Positions 1 through 8,334 of a DNA stretch of 36,445 nucleotides are shown piece after piece (position 1 is the first letter of the stretch; each line of letters opens with the position of its first letter). The notes below the pieces were generated by a model. The model was not told the DNA's origin. It worked only from the letters and a program-made list of their open reading frames with translations, and made no database searches. Source of the stretch: CAZKEW01 sp964558915 (GTDB lineage: Bacteria > Acidobacteriota > Aminicenantia > Aminicenantales > UBA8522). The translations under genes were made by a program, and so were the position numbers. The stretch is taken from contig CAZLFV010000017.1 in the NCBI GenBank assembly GCA_964558915.1, positions 1 to 36,445 of the forward strand, read 5' to 3'.

Positions 1-55
1 GGGGGAACATACTGGGGGGGTTGCCGGACGGATATTGAAGAAAAAGGTTTAATCA

Positions 56-952
56 TTGAAAAAGAGGTTTTTGCTTTTTCCGAGTTTCCTCCTGCTTGTT
101 TTTATAGCCGCCCTCGGCGGAGAAACCATTCTCCTGCAATCCCAACTGGGAACCAGAATCGAAATTAACTGTTCATCCTTCGAGCCCGGCCAAATCATCC
201 TGGTTAGGCTTTCCGGAGATTCCGGAGTGACAAAGGTCATTGTCCGATTCCTCAACAAGACTTATGTGCTGGAGCCGGCCGGAGAAAGAGACGAGCTTTT
301 TGCTTTCATCGGTCTTGACGTCGACCTCACGCCCGGGAGCCACGCTTTCGATATAGCGGTCTTAAGAAAGGATGGTCGGCAAGAGACGATGAAAAGGGAG
401 TTTTCTTTTTCAGCCAGGGAATTCCCGGTCAAGGAACTCTGGGTGGAGGAAGAGTACGTCACTCCGCCGCCCGAGGTGCGGGCACGGATTCAATGGGAAT
501 CGGAGCTGCTTGAATCCATTTATAGTATTGTTACACCAAAATGGCTCGGAGACGGGGAATTCGTCCTCCCCAGTTCAGGCGAAATGGCTCCAAATTTTGG
601 CGAAAGACGAGTTTATAACAATGTGCCCCGTTCCAGCCATGCGGGCGTGGACATTCGAGCAGTCTCCGGCTCACAGGTTCGGGCGGCCAACGCGGGCGGG
701 GTTGTCTTGGCCAGGGATCTCTATTTTTCCGGGAATACGGTTGTTCTGAACCATGGCCTGGGATTATTCACATATTATTGCCATTTTTCTAAAATCATGG
801 TGAAACGAGGACAGATGGTGAAGAAAGGAGATGTCATCGGGCTGGTGGGCAGCAGCGGAAGGTCAACCGGTCCCCATCTGCACTGGGGTGTGAAGATTCA
901 AAACAGCCGTGTCGACCCTCTCGCCCTGCTCAGTCTTCCGCTCTCAGAATAG
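56..952 (+). CDS. Secreted M23 (LytM-type) zinc endopeptidase
   Basis: This 298-residue protein is predicted to cut peptide cross-links in peptidoglycan, or to act as a murein-hydrolase regulator, outside the inner membrane. Residues 1-21 form a signal peptide. Residues 40-120 look beta-rich and have no clear family. The M23 domain occupies about 170-295. It shows HxxxD at H195/D199, H243 in YCHFS and the HxH motif H274-L-H276, which together supply the usual zinc ligands and catalytic histidines, so the enzyme should be active. The start is a TTG codon preceded by AAGG at about 8 bases; no better in-frame start precedes the hydrophobic segment. It is convergent with the S9 peptidase, with only 19 bases between the two stop codons. 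The family call is firm; the substrate is not known. Confidence 0.93.
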   Translation: MKKRFLLFPSFLLLVFIAALGGETILLQSQLGTRIEINCSSFEPGQIILVRLSGDSGVTKVIVRFLNKTYVLEPAGERDELFAFIGLDVDLTPGSHAFDIAVLRKDGRQETMKREFSFSAREFPVKELWVEEEYVTPPPEVRARIQWESELLESIYSIVTPKWLGDGEFVLPSSGEMAPNFGERRVYNNVPRSSHAGVDIRAVSGSQVRAANAGGVVLARDLYFSGNTVVLNHGLGLFTYYCHFSKIMVKRGQMVKKGDVIGLVGSSGRSTGPHLHWGVKIQNSRVDPLALLSLPLSE

Positions 953-971
953 CTCGCCCGAAGCCTCGTTT

Positions 972-3014
972 TCAAAGATACGTTTTGAGCCAATCCAGGA
1001 CCGTTTTCCACCAGAGTTCGGCGTTTTGTGGCTTTTGGACAAAATGATCCTCGTCCGGGAAATACAACAATCTGGAGGGGATTCCCATCCGCTGGAGCGA
1101 TGTGAAGAATTGCAGGCCCTGAGTGAGCGGAACCCGGAAATCATTAGCGCTGTGGATGACGAGGCAGGGGGTCTTGAAATTCTTGACGTAAAAGCTGGGC
1201 GACCACTGAGCGTACTGTTCGGGGTTTGTCCAGGGAGTCCCTTTGAATTCCCACTCGGGAAACCAGAGTTCCTCAGTGGCTCCGTACATAGAGCGAAGGT
1301 CAAACACGCCGGAATGAGAAACTAGGCAATTGAAACGGTCGGTCTGGCCCTCGATCCAATCGACCATGTAGCCGCCGTAGGAAGCGCCCGCGGCTGCGAG
1401 CCTGTTTTTATCGATGAAGGAATATCGGGCCAAAAGATAGTCCAGCCCGCGCATAATATCCTTATAGGGTTTTCCACCCCAATCGCCGCGAATTGAGTCC
1501 GTAAAGCGCTGGCCATAACCCGTGCTGCCGTGAAAATTGATCATGGCCGCGACGTATCCGGGAGCGGCGAACATCTCGGCGTTCCAGCGGAAGTGGAAGC
1601 TATCGCTCCAGGCGTTCTGCGGCCCGCCATGAATGAGCATGACCAGAGGGTATTTTTTGGCCGGCTCGAAGCCAGGCGGTTTGAGAAGGAAACCGTGGAC
1701 CTGATCTTTGGCCGCACCTTCAAACCAGAACTCCTCGGCTTCCAGAAGCTCAAGGCTTCCGAGAAGCTCGCGGTTGACATCGGTAACCTGAGAGAGCTTT
1801 TTTTCCTTAAGGTCAAAAGAATAAATTTCTGCAGGGCGATGGATGGACTGCTTGAGGAAAAAGAGCGTTTTTCCGTCAGGCGAGATGATCGGAGAGGTTA
1901 GATAATGACGCTCCAGGATCTTCTCGATTCTTAGCCCGGCCAAACCCAGCCTGAATACGGCCATGCGTCCTTTGTCCTCAGAAGTGAAATAAATCCAGGA
2001 GCTGTCCGGGTCCCAAACGACTTCTCCGACAGAATAATCAAGGTTTTCAGTGAGATTCCGAGACCCGCCAGATTTTCTCTCATAGAGCATCAGACAATAC
2101 TTGTCAGCCTCATAGCCGGGACGGGACATGGCCCTGTAAGCGATATATCGTCCGTCGGGCGAATAAAGAGGCTGGTTATCGTTGGCTCGGTTTTCGGTAA
2201 TTTTTATAATCCCGCCTCCCTTGGAGGAAGTCAGAAAGAGGTCATTATTTGTGCCCAATCCCAGATTGATTTCAGGGTCAATATTTCGAGCAAAGCAGAT
2301 TTCCTCCCCGTCTGGTGAAAAAGCATAATCCGATGAACCTTCCAAGGCGATCGGTGGAGTGTCATAATCGCCCGGTGTAATATCGAGGGCTCTTCCTCCC
2401 TGAACGGGAACTATGAACAGGTGGCTTCTGCTCCCATCGCTCCAAGTATTCCAGTGGCGGAAAAGAAGGTGATCGTAGGTTTGGGCTTTGACCGGACTGT
2501 TCTCTTTGGCTTTGTTCTTTTTGCTGTTGCATTCGTCATCGGGACATTCTGGGAAGACTTTGGAAATAAAAGCAAGCTTATTACCTGTCGGAGACCACAT
2601 GACCCCCGAGGCTCCTGTAGAAATATCTGTAAGCGGCTTGGCCTCACCTCCGGCCGGGTCGATCAAGAAAACCTGGGGCGCTCCGTTTCTGGCAGAGATA
2701 AAAGTAATCCTTTTTCCGTCTGGGGACCAGCGCGGGTTGAAGTCTGCTTTCGGGCTTGACGTCAGACGACGAATCTCACCCCCCTTGGACGGAACGATCC
2801 AAATATCGCTGTTGCCCCTGTTGGCTTCCTTTTCCATCACCGTGATAACAAAGGCGATGTGCTTTCCATCCGGAGAAACCTGCGGGTCGCTTACCCGCTT
2901 GACCGCGATGAAATCGTCAAACGTAATCGGCCTGGTCCGGGCGGCTGAGGTCATTCCTATAGAAATGAAAAGGAACGGCATAAAAAACGCAATCAGTGGC
3001 AAAATTCTTTTCAT
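972..3014 (-). CDS. Secreted S9 family peptidase (prolyl oligopeptidase / acylaminoacyl-peptidase type)
   Basis: This is a 680-residue serine peptidase expected to release amino acids or short peptides from oligopeptides in the periplasm. An N-terminal signal peptide (about residues 1-24, ending TSAA) is followed by a beta-propeller with repeated SPDGK-type blades up to about residue 410. The C-terminal alpha/beta-hydrolase domain has the nucleophile elbow GASYGGYM with Ser545, then Asp625 in ANDFRVP and His657 in DEDHF, a complete catalytic triad. The length is normal for the family. The ATG is preceded by GGAGG, and a TTGACG-N17-TAAATT promoter lies upstream at 3045-3073. It is transcribed divergently from the phosphoglycerate mutase gene. 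Confidence 0.95.
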   Translation of the reverse strand: MKRILPLIAFFMPFLFISIGMTSAARTRPITFDDFIAVKRVSDPQVSPDGKHIAFVITVMEKEANRGNSDIWIVPSKGGEIRRLTSSPKADFNPRWSPDGKRITFISARNGAPQVFLIDPAGGEAKPLTDISTGASGVMWSPTGNKLAFISKVFPECPDDECNSKKNKAKENSPVKAQTYDHLLFRHWNTWSDGSRSHLFIVPVQGGRALDITPGDYDTPPIALEGSSDYAFSPDGEEICFARNIDPEINLGLGTNNDLFLTSSKGGGIIKITENRANDNQPLYSPDGRYIAYRAMSRPGYEADKYCLMLYERKSGGSRNLTENLDYSVGEVVWDPDSSWIYFTSEDKGRMAVFRLGLAGLRIEKILERHYLTSPIISPDGKTLFFLKQSIHRPAEIYSFDLKEKKLSQVTDVNRELLGSLELLEAEEFWFEGAAKDQVHGFLLKPPGFEPAKKYPLVMLIHGGPQNAWSDSFHFRWNAEMFAAPGYVAAMINFHGSTGYGQRFTDSIRGDWGGKPYKDIMRGLDYLLARYSFIDKNRLAAAGASYGGYMVDWIEGQTDRFNCLVSHSGVFDLRSMYGATEELWFPEWEFKGTPWTNPEQYAQWSPSFYVKNFKTPCLVIHSANDFRVPLTQGLQFFTSLQRMGIPSRLLYFPDEDHFVQKPQNAELWWKTVLDWLKTYL

Positions 3015-3044
3015 GATTCCTCCGTTGAAAACCCTTTTCCTGTT

Positions 3045-3073
3045 AATTTATTCGTCCGGACGCTGGACGTCAA
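3045..3073 (-). promoter_or_regulatory. Sigma-70-type promoter for the S9 peptidase gene
   Basis: On the minus strand, TTGACG (3068-3073) is separated by exactly 17 bases from TAAATT (3045-3050). It lies 30 bases upstream of the ATG, with a GGAGG ribosome-binding site between. Confidence 0.55.
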
Positions 3074-3112
3074 GAAGATTCCGCCTTCGAGTCCCCACCT
3101 TGAGCAATGCCA

Positions 3113-3141
3113 TTGACATCCTTTCTCCCTGTTCTTATATT
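3113..3141 (+). promoter_or_regulatory. Sigma-70-type promoter for the permuted phosphoglycerate mutase gene
   Basis: TTGACA (3113-3118), a 17-base spacer and TATATT (3136-3141) make a near-consensus promoter. Transcription should start near 3148, so the first usable start is the ATG at 3166 (or GTG at 3160). This rules out the long upstream extension of the reading frame, which lies antisense to the S9 peptidase gene. Confidence 0.7.
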
Positions 3142-3165
3142 ATAGCTTCTTTTTGGGACGTGCCC

Positions 3166-4770
3166 ATGAAGAAAAGCGCTACCCAGGTTAAGAATCCTTC
3201 GCTTGCCGGAGCTATACGTGCGGCCTATGCTTTGGGGCAGGAGGACGAAGCCCTGGAGCCGATTATCAAGGCCGACTCTGCGGGCAAACCGAGAGGAAGG
3301 CTCAAGACTGGAGATTATGTTATTTTTTATGATATCCGTGGCGAGAGAGAGGTCGAACTCACCAAAAGCTTAACCGAAGATCACTTCAGCTATTTCCCGC
3401 GCCAAAAAGATCTGCATCTGCATTTTGTGACTATGATCTCCTATGAGCCAATGCTCAGAGCCAAAACTGCTTTCCCTGCGGGAGAAAAAACTAAAAATAC
3501 TCTCACTGAAGTCATCGGCCGGCAGGCCTTGCGCCTGGCCAAGATCTCAGAATCAGAAAAAGCTGTCCATGTGGGCTATTTTTTCAACGGAAAAAGCGAC
3601 GAAGTATTTCCAGGCGAAGAACGGTTCATTGTCCCTTCGCCTCAAAATGTGGCTTCCTATGTCCAGAAGCCTGAAATGAGCGCTGCCTTGGTCGTTCAAG
3701 AGGTGAAGCAAAAACTCCAGGACCGCTCTTATTCTGTCATTATCGCAAATCTCGCGAATGTTGATGTGATCGGCCACAGTGAAGATAAACTGGCCGTCCT
3801 CAAAGCAGTTGAAACGGTCGATTCTGCGTTGGGAGAAGTCGCCGAAGAGTGCCGAAGGCAGGGAGTAACCCTTATTGTGACTTCGGACCACGGTACTGTC
3901 GAGGAATGGCTTTATCCTGACGGAACGGTGAATACGGGTCACACAAGGAATCCGGTGCCTTTCATCCTGGCCGAGTTTGCCGGAGGGGAGCCAGAGGCTT
4001 GGGCACTCAGAGAAACAGGGGAGCTTGCCGATGTCGCGCCCACGGTCCTCGACGTGCTGAGCATGCCCACGCCGATAGAGATGACAGGGAAAAGTCTCAT
4101 CCTCGGCCGGCCGCAGCCATCAGTACCAGGACGTCGAGTAGCGCTTCTGATCCTGGACGGTTGGGGTTTGAAGGAAGAGGCCCAAGGCAACCTTATCCTG
4201 GAGGCCGAGACGCCCAATTTTGACAGGCTTTGGTCTCGCTTTCCGCATTCCCACCTCAGAGCATCAGGAGAGGCGGTCGGCCTGCCTTCCCATACGGTTG
4301 GCAACTCGGAAGCCGGACATCTCCACTTGGGCGCAGGCCGGCGCGTTTTCCTCGACCGGGTGAGGATCGACCGGTCCATCGAGGACGGCACTTTTTTTTG
4401 CAATCCCGTTCTCCTGTGGGCCGCGGAGGGCGCCAAGAGAGACAGTAAGGCGCTTCATCTCATGGGCATTGTTTCTCATTATAGCTCTCACGGAACGATC
4501 AAGCATCTTTTTGCGCTCCTCCGCTTGGCCAAAAACGTGGGACTCAAGAATGTTTATATTCATGCTTTCATCGGACGGAGAGGGGAGAAGCCGGAAAGCG
4601 GAGCCATTTATATTGAAAAGGTCGAGGAGACTGCCAGAGCGCTTGGGATCGGCGAAACCGTCACCGTCCTTGGCCGATATTGGGCTTTGGACAGGGAGGA
4701 GAACTGGGACCGTGTGGAAAAAGCTTATCGGGCCCTCGTGCACGGGGAGGGGACAAAAGTTAAAGGCTGA
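3166..4770 (+). CDS. gpmI: Circularly permuted 2,3-bisphosphoglycerate-independent phosphoglycerate mutase
   Basis: The predicted reaction is interconversion of 3- and 2-phosphoglycerate in glycolysis, in the cytosol, using two metal ions. The 534 residues are close to the usual length (about 510), but the order is swapped. Residues 14-315 match the canonical C-terminal part: R58/R61, K132, D200, H204, D241-H242, H259, ending TGKSLI. After a short linker, residues 324-528 match the canonical N-terminal part: ILDGWG with D331, GNSEAGH with nucleophile S381, H442, R504 and R510, ending AYRALVHGEG, the point where the first half picks up in a normal enzyme. Spacings equal those of the Bacillus stearothermophilus enzyme as I recall its numbering (for example D12-S62 is 50, and D331-S381 is 50). 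One change is that the DGRD substrate motif reads GRRG (470-473). The ATG at 3166 is chosen from the promoter at 3113-3141; no strong ribosome-binding site is seen. Confidence 0.92.
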   Translation: MKKSATQVKNPSLAGAIRAAYALGQEDEALEPIIKADSAGKPRGRLKTGDYVIFYDIRGEREVELTKSLTEDHFSYFPRQKDLHLHFVTMISYEPMLRAKTAFPAGEKTKNTLTEVIGRQALRLAKISESEKAVHVGYFFNGKSDEVFPGEERFIVPSPQNVASYVQKPEMSAALVVQEVKQKLQDRSYSVIIANLANVDVIGHSEDKLAVLKAVETVDSALGEVAEECRRQGVTLIVTSDHGTVEEWLYPDGTVNTGHTRNPVPFILAEFAGGEPEAWALRETGELADVAPTVLDVLSMPTPIEMTGKSLILGRPQPSVPGRRVALLILDGWGLKEEAQGNLILEAETPNFDRLWSRFPHSHLRASGEAVGLPSHTVGNSEAGHLHLGAGRRVFLDRVRIDRSIEDGTFFCNPVLLWAAEGAKRDSKALHLMGIVSHYSSHGTIKHLFALLRLAKNVGLKNVYIHAFIGRRGEKPESGAIYIEKVEETARALGIGETVTVLGRYWALDREENWDRVEKAYRALVHGEGTKVKG

Positions 4771-4779
4771 TGCGTTTTT

Positions 4780-4811
4780 GAGACTGGCTGAACTTTTTTT
4801 CCCTCAGTCTC
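4780..4811 (+). other. Inverted repeat in the spacer between the mutase and the ABC operon
   Basis: GAGACTG (4780-4786) and CAGTCTC (4805-4811) form a perfect 7-bp stem around an 18-base loop that contains a run of seven T. It sits in the 73-base gap before the ABC genes. It has no T-tract after the stem, so it is not a textbook terminator; an attenuator or processing hairpin is possible. Confidence 0.35.
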
Positions 4812-4843
4812 GTATTTGAGGTTTGAGGCTGAGTCATAAAACG

Positions 4844-5755
4844 ATGATTGTCGAGCTCAATAACATCCATTTCAGCTATGGCCGGGTCAAGGCCTTGGAC
4901 GGCGTTACCTTGGGGCTCTCTAAAGGAGCAGTCGGGCTTCTCGGCCCCAACGGCGCGGGCAAGAGCACCCTTCTTCGTCTTCTTCTCGGCTTTTTGCCCC
5001 CCCAGAAAGGGACTGGCCGGGTTCTCGGCTATGATATCCGGCTGGAGCAGCCGCAGATCCGGCGCCATGTCGGCTATATGCCTGAAGATGAGTGCCTTAT
5101 TCCGGGAATGGACGCAGTCACGTTCACGGCGTATTTCGGCGAGCTTTCCGGCATGCCTCATCAGGAAGCCATAAAAAGAGCCCATGATGTTCTTTTCTAT
5201 GTCGGCCTGGGAGAATCCCGGTATAGGCAATTGGAAACCTATTCTGCTGGCATGAAGCAGAGGCTCAAGCTGGCCCAGGCCATTGTCCATGATCCGAAGC
5301 TCCTCTTCCTGGATGAACCCACCAGCAACCTGGACCCTTCGGGCCGGAAAGAGATCCTCGAGCTGATTACGGATATTTCTTCTAAGAAGGACATTCAGGT
5401 GCTGATCTCTTCACACATCCTTACAGATATCGAGTCCGTCTGTTCGGATGTGGTAATCCTAAACAAGGGGCGGCTGGCAGCCCAGGGAAGAATCAGTGAG
5501 CTCAAGCGACTCCGCTTCCGGCTCTATGAAGTCAGGATTAAGGGGAACGGACAGGGGTTTATCGAGAGGCTGAGGAGAATAGGCTACACGGTCGAAGAAA
5601 CCGAGGACAACCTTCTAAAAGTCTATATCCCCGAAGACCAGGAAATCCTCCAATTTTTCCAGGCGGCAGAAGAAGAAAAAGTGCAGGTCCGTCTTTTCGT
5701 CCGGAGCCAGACTTCCCTCGAGGACCTTTTCGCTAAGGCGGTTGGAGTAGATTGA
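4844..5755 (+). CDS. ABC transporter ATP-binding protein (first of two)
   Basis: This 303-residue cytosolic ATPase powers an ABC-2 type exporter. Walker A GPNGAGKST, signature YSAGMKQRLKLAQ, Walker B LLFLDEPTSNLDP and the switch histidine in ISSHIL are all present. About 90 C-terminal residues form an extra domain typical of long ABC-2 ATPases (CcmA/NatA-like). The ATG at 4844 is preferred over an in-frame TTG at 4823, because homology begins MIVELNNIHFSYG; a GAGG lies rather far upstream (15 bases). Its stop codon overlaps the start of the next permease gene, so the pair should be translated together. The substrate cannot be told from sequence. Confidence 0.93.
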   Translation: MIVELNNIHFSYGRVKALDGVTLGLSKGAVGLLGPNGAGKSTLLRLLLGFLPPQKGTGRVLGYDIRLEQPQIRRHVGYMPEDECLIPGMDAVTFTAYFGELSGMPHQEAIKRAHDVLFYVGLGESRYRQLETYSAGMKQRLKLAQAIVHDPKLLFLDEPTSNLDPSGRKEILELITDISSKKDIQVLISSHILTDIESVCSDVVILNKGRLAAQGRISELKRLRFRLYEVRIKGNGQGFIERLRRIGYTVEETEDNLLKVYIPEDQEILQFFQAAEEEKVQVRLFVRSQTSLEDLFAKAVGVD

Positions 5756-6624
5756 TGACAGTCAGGGAAAAAGGATATATCCATTGGGACGGCGTGCTCT
5801 TGGAGAGGAGGTTCTCCTGGTGGCCGATCACTTGGCTCGGCATCAGGCTCTCGTTCAAGAAAAAATACTTCAAGTTCATCTATTTCGGTTCTTTTATCCC
5901 TGCTCTGGTTTTTCTTGTGGGGATCTATATTTCCGAGAGAATCCAAGATTTTAAATATATAGTCAGGGGCACGCCCAAGCTGCTTGAGGTCAATCCCGCT
6001 TATTTCAAGGCCTATTTCGCGGGTGATTTTCTAATCTTCATGATGGTCATGATCCTGGTCGTCAGCGGGGCCGGACTCATCTCCGATGACCTCAAGGGAA
6101 ATTCTTTGCAGCTCTATTTCTCGAGGCCGCTCGAAAAGCGCCACTACCTTTTTGGGAAAGGGGCCATCGTCTTGTTTTTCCTTCTTCTCTTGACTCTTGT
6201 CCCGGGGCTTCTTTTTATCCTCTTCAAGCTGCTTTTTTCAGGGAGCTTCAAGTTTATCGCTTCTTATCCCTGGCTGCTGATTTCTGTGATCGCCTATTCC
6301 TTGATCGTGTCCCTGTTTTTCAGCTTTTATGCACTTATGCTCTCCGCGTCGAGCAAAAACAGGAGGTATGTTTCTATCCTGATTTTTGCCGTCTATCTCT
6401 TTTCCGACATTCTTTCCGGGTTCTTTTACGAATATTTTAAAAAACCTGGTTTTATTCTCATTTCCCTGAAAGCCAATCTTCAGCAGGTCGGAGCCTTTAT
6501 TTTCAAAACACAACCGGCGTACGCTGTTCCCTGGTATTGGTCGCTCTTTATCGTGTTGGCCGTCTGTTTTCTAGCCAACTTTGTTTTACTCCGCAAGGTC
6601 AAAGGAGTGGATGTCATCAAATGA
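5755..6624 (+). CDS. ABC-2 type permease (first of two)
   Basis: This 289-residue integral membrane protein has about six hydrophobic segments: near residues 40-60, 95-115, 140-165, 175-200, 205-225 and 260-285. Between the first two segments are DDLKGNSLQLYFSRPL and the following basic stretch, the motif typical of ABC-2 permeases. The N-terminal 35 residues are cytosolic and basic. The ATG overlaps the preceding TGA; a TTG one codon earlier (5752) is an alternative start. It is the partner of the ATPase just upstream and is followed by a second ATPase with an ATGA overlap. Confidence 0.88.
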   Translation: MTVREKGYIHWDGVLLERRFSWWPITWLGIRLSFKKKYFKFIYFGSFIPALVFLVGIYISERIQDFKYIVRGTPKLLEVNPAYFKAYFAGDFLIFMMVMILVVSGAGLISDDLKGNSLQLYFSRPLEKRHYLFGKGAIVLFFLLLLTLVPGLLFILFKLLFSGSFKFIASYPWLLISVIAYSLIVSLFFSFYALMLSASSKNRRYVSILIFAVYLFSDILSGFFYEYFKKPGFILISLKANLQQVGAFIFKTQPAYAVPWYWSLFIVLAVCFLANFVLLRKVKGVDVIK

Positions 6625-7544
6625 GCACGGTGATCGAAACGAGCCGGCTTTCGAAGTGGTACGGAAACGTCCTCGGGCTGAGCGATGTCACCCTCCAGAT
6701 TGAACCGGGCATTATCGGGCTTCTCGGGCCGAACGGAGCCGGAAAATCAACCTTCCTCAAACTCCTGACCGGCCAGATCAAACCGAGCATCGGTCAAGTT
6801 ACCATTTGTGGGCAGAAAATAAGAAATAACTATGCCCTTTTTTCGCGCATCGGGTTTTGCCCCGAGCACGACTCCTTCTATGAGGAGATGACTGGGTGGG
6901 AATTTTTAACCAGCCTCTTGAGGCTGCAGCAATTTCCAGGAAATGAGGTCCGAGCCCGGGCGGACCGGGCGCTGGAGACCGTCGAGCTGGCCGCAGAAAA
7001 AAACAGATTGATCAGAGCCTACAGCCGGGGCATGCGTCAGAGGCTCAAATTTGCTCAAGCGATCGCTCATGACCCGGATATCCTCATTCTGGACGAGCCC
7101 TTGAGCGGCATGGACCCGTTGGGAAAGCGCAAGCTCATCCGGCTGATCAAAGATTTCAAAGAGGGGAAGACTGTCATTGTCTCGAGCCATGTGCTGCCCG
7201 AAATTGAAGCCTTGACCAAGAATATCATCCTGATTCATCAAGGTAAAATTTTCGCCAAGGGAGATATTCATTATATCCGTGACCTGATCGAGAGCCATCC
7301 TCACATGGTTTCGGTCAAGTGCGCGGACCCTCGCGGGCTGGCAGGCCGAATCTTGGGGGAGGGTTATGTTTTGAAGGTCCATTTTGGGCCGGACCCGCGC
7401 ACGTTTGTGGTGGAGACGAACAACCGGGACAAATTTTTCGGGCTTCTCCAATCCCTTTTGCTGAGGAACAGGATTGAGGTTGAGGAAATCACTTCTCCCG
7501 ATGATAACCTGCAGGCCGTGTTTGATTATCTCGTTGGTAAATAG
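6621..7544 (+). CDS. ABC transporter ATP-binding protein (second of two)
   Basis: This 307-residue ATPase is a paralogue of the first, with Walker A GPNGAGKST, signature YSRGMRQRLKFAQ, Walker B LILDEPLSGMDP and the H-loop in VSSHVL. A C-terminal accessory domain occupies about residues 220-305. The ATG at 6621 overlaps the stop codon of the preceding permease (ATGA), so the longer open frame upstream is not used. Because the two ATPases are similar but not identical, the cassette may make one mixed transporter or two separate ones. Confidence 0.93.
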   Translation: MSTVIETSRLSKWYGNVLGLSDVTLQIEPGIIGLLGPNGAGKSTFLKLLTGQIKPSIGQVTICGQKIRNNYALFSRIGFCPEHDSFYEEMTGWEFLTSLLRLQQFPGNEVRARADRALETVELAAEKNRLIRAYSRGMRQRLKFAQAIAHDPDILILDEPLSGMDPLGKRKLIRLIKDFKEGKTVIVSSHVLPEIEALTKNIILIHQGKIFAKGDIHYIRDLIESHPHMVSVKCADPRGLAGRILGEGYVLKVHFGPDPRTFVVETNNRDKFFGLLQSLLLRNRIEVEEITSPDDNLQAVFDYLVGK

Positions 7545-7545
7545 G

Positions 7546-8334
7546 ATGCGTAATTATATTAAGACTCTCGGCCACGTTTTTGGGGTCTTCTTTTTCTTGG
7601 GAAAAAAGGCCCGGCGGACAAAATTCTTTTTCCTGCTGAGCTTTTTGCCGGTCGCGGTGGCCCTGGTCATCACGTTCAACCAGGCCTTTACTGACCACCA
7701 TTCTCTCGACGGTCTTTATCTTTTCACCAACATTATCATGCTATTTTATCTTCAATTGATCATCCTGATCTTGGCTCTCTTTTATGGAACTTCAGTCTGC
7801 TCCGAGGAGGTAGAAGGCAAAACCCTGCCTTATCTCCTCACCCGTCCGATTCCGAAATCAGCCGTCGTCCTGGGCAAGTATGCCGCTTACACTGTCATCG
7901 TCATCGGGATGGTCAGCCTGGGCATGTTTTTTTCCTTCGCCGTGCTTAACATCAACCGTCTTCTCCACGGCCCCATCTACCTGACTCTGCTCCGATATTG
8001 GGGAGTCCTGACCATGGGAATTATTGCCTATACTGCGTTTTTTACTTTTTTCGGGAGCTTTTTAAGACGGTCGATCTTTTTCGGCCTCCTCTTCAGCTTT
8101 GGCTGGGAAAACGTTATCCAGTATTTTCCCGGGTCGACGCAACGATTCGCGATTATCCACTATCTCAAATCGTTCCTGCCTTTATCCTCTTCAGGGAGGT
8201 TCTCCTTTTTGACCTTCAGGCTGGAGCCGACGCCGCCGGGACTGGCCCTTCTCGCTCTTTTCCTGGTTACGGCCGGTTTTTTGGGCCTGGCCTGTCTGCT
8301 TTTTTCGCTTAAGGATTACGTTCTCGAGGACTAG
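7546..8334 (+). CDS. ABC-2 type permease (second of two)
   Basis: This 262-residue membrane protein has about six transmembrane segments. The motif SEEVEGKTLPYLLTRPI near residues 85-101 is the conserved cytosolic signature of ABC-2 permeases. The ATG starts one base after the upstream ATPase's TAG. Its own TAG at 8332-8334 overlaps the stop codon of the convergent lipoprotein gene by four bases, so there is no room for a separate terminator. It is probably the last gene of the four-gene export cassette. Confidence 0.88.
   Translation: MRNYIKTLGHVFGVFFFLGKKARRTKFFFLLSFLPVAVALVITFNQAFTDHHSLDGLYLFTNIIMLFYLQLIILILALFYGTSVCSEEVEGKTLPYLLTRPIPKSAVVLGKYAAYTVIVIGMVSLGMFFSFAVLNINRLLHGPIYLTLLRYWGVLTMGIIAYTAFFTFFGSFLRRSIFFGLLFSFGWENVIQYFPGSTQRFAIIHYLKSFLPLSSSGRFSFLTFRLEPTPPGLALLALFLVTAGFLGLACLLFSLKDYVLED

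Noticed and set aside
2488..3165. Long in-frame extension upstream of the phosphoglycerate mutase (would give 760 residues)
   Set aside because: It lies mostly antisense to the S9 peptidase gene, has no family resemblance, and contains the mutase promoter at 3113-3141.
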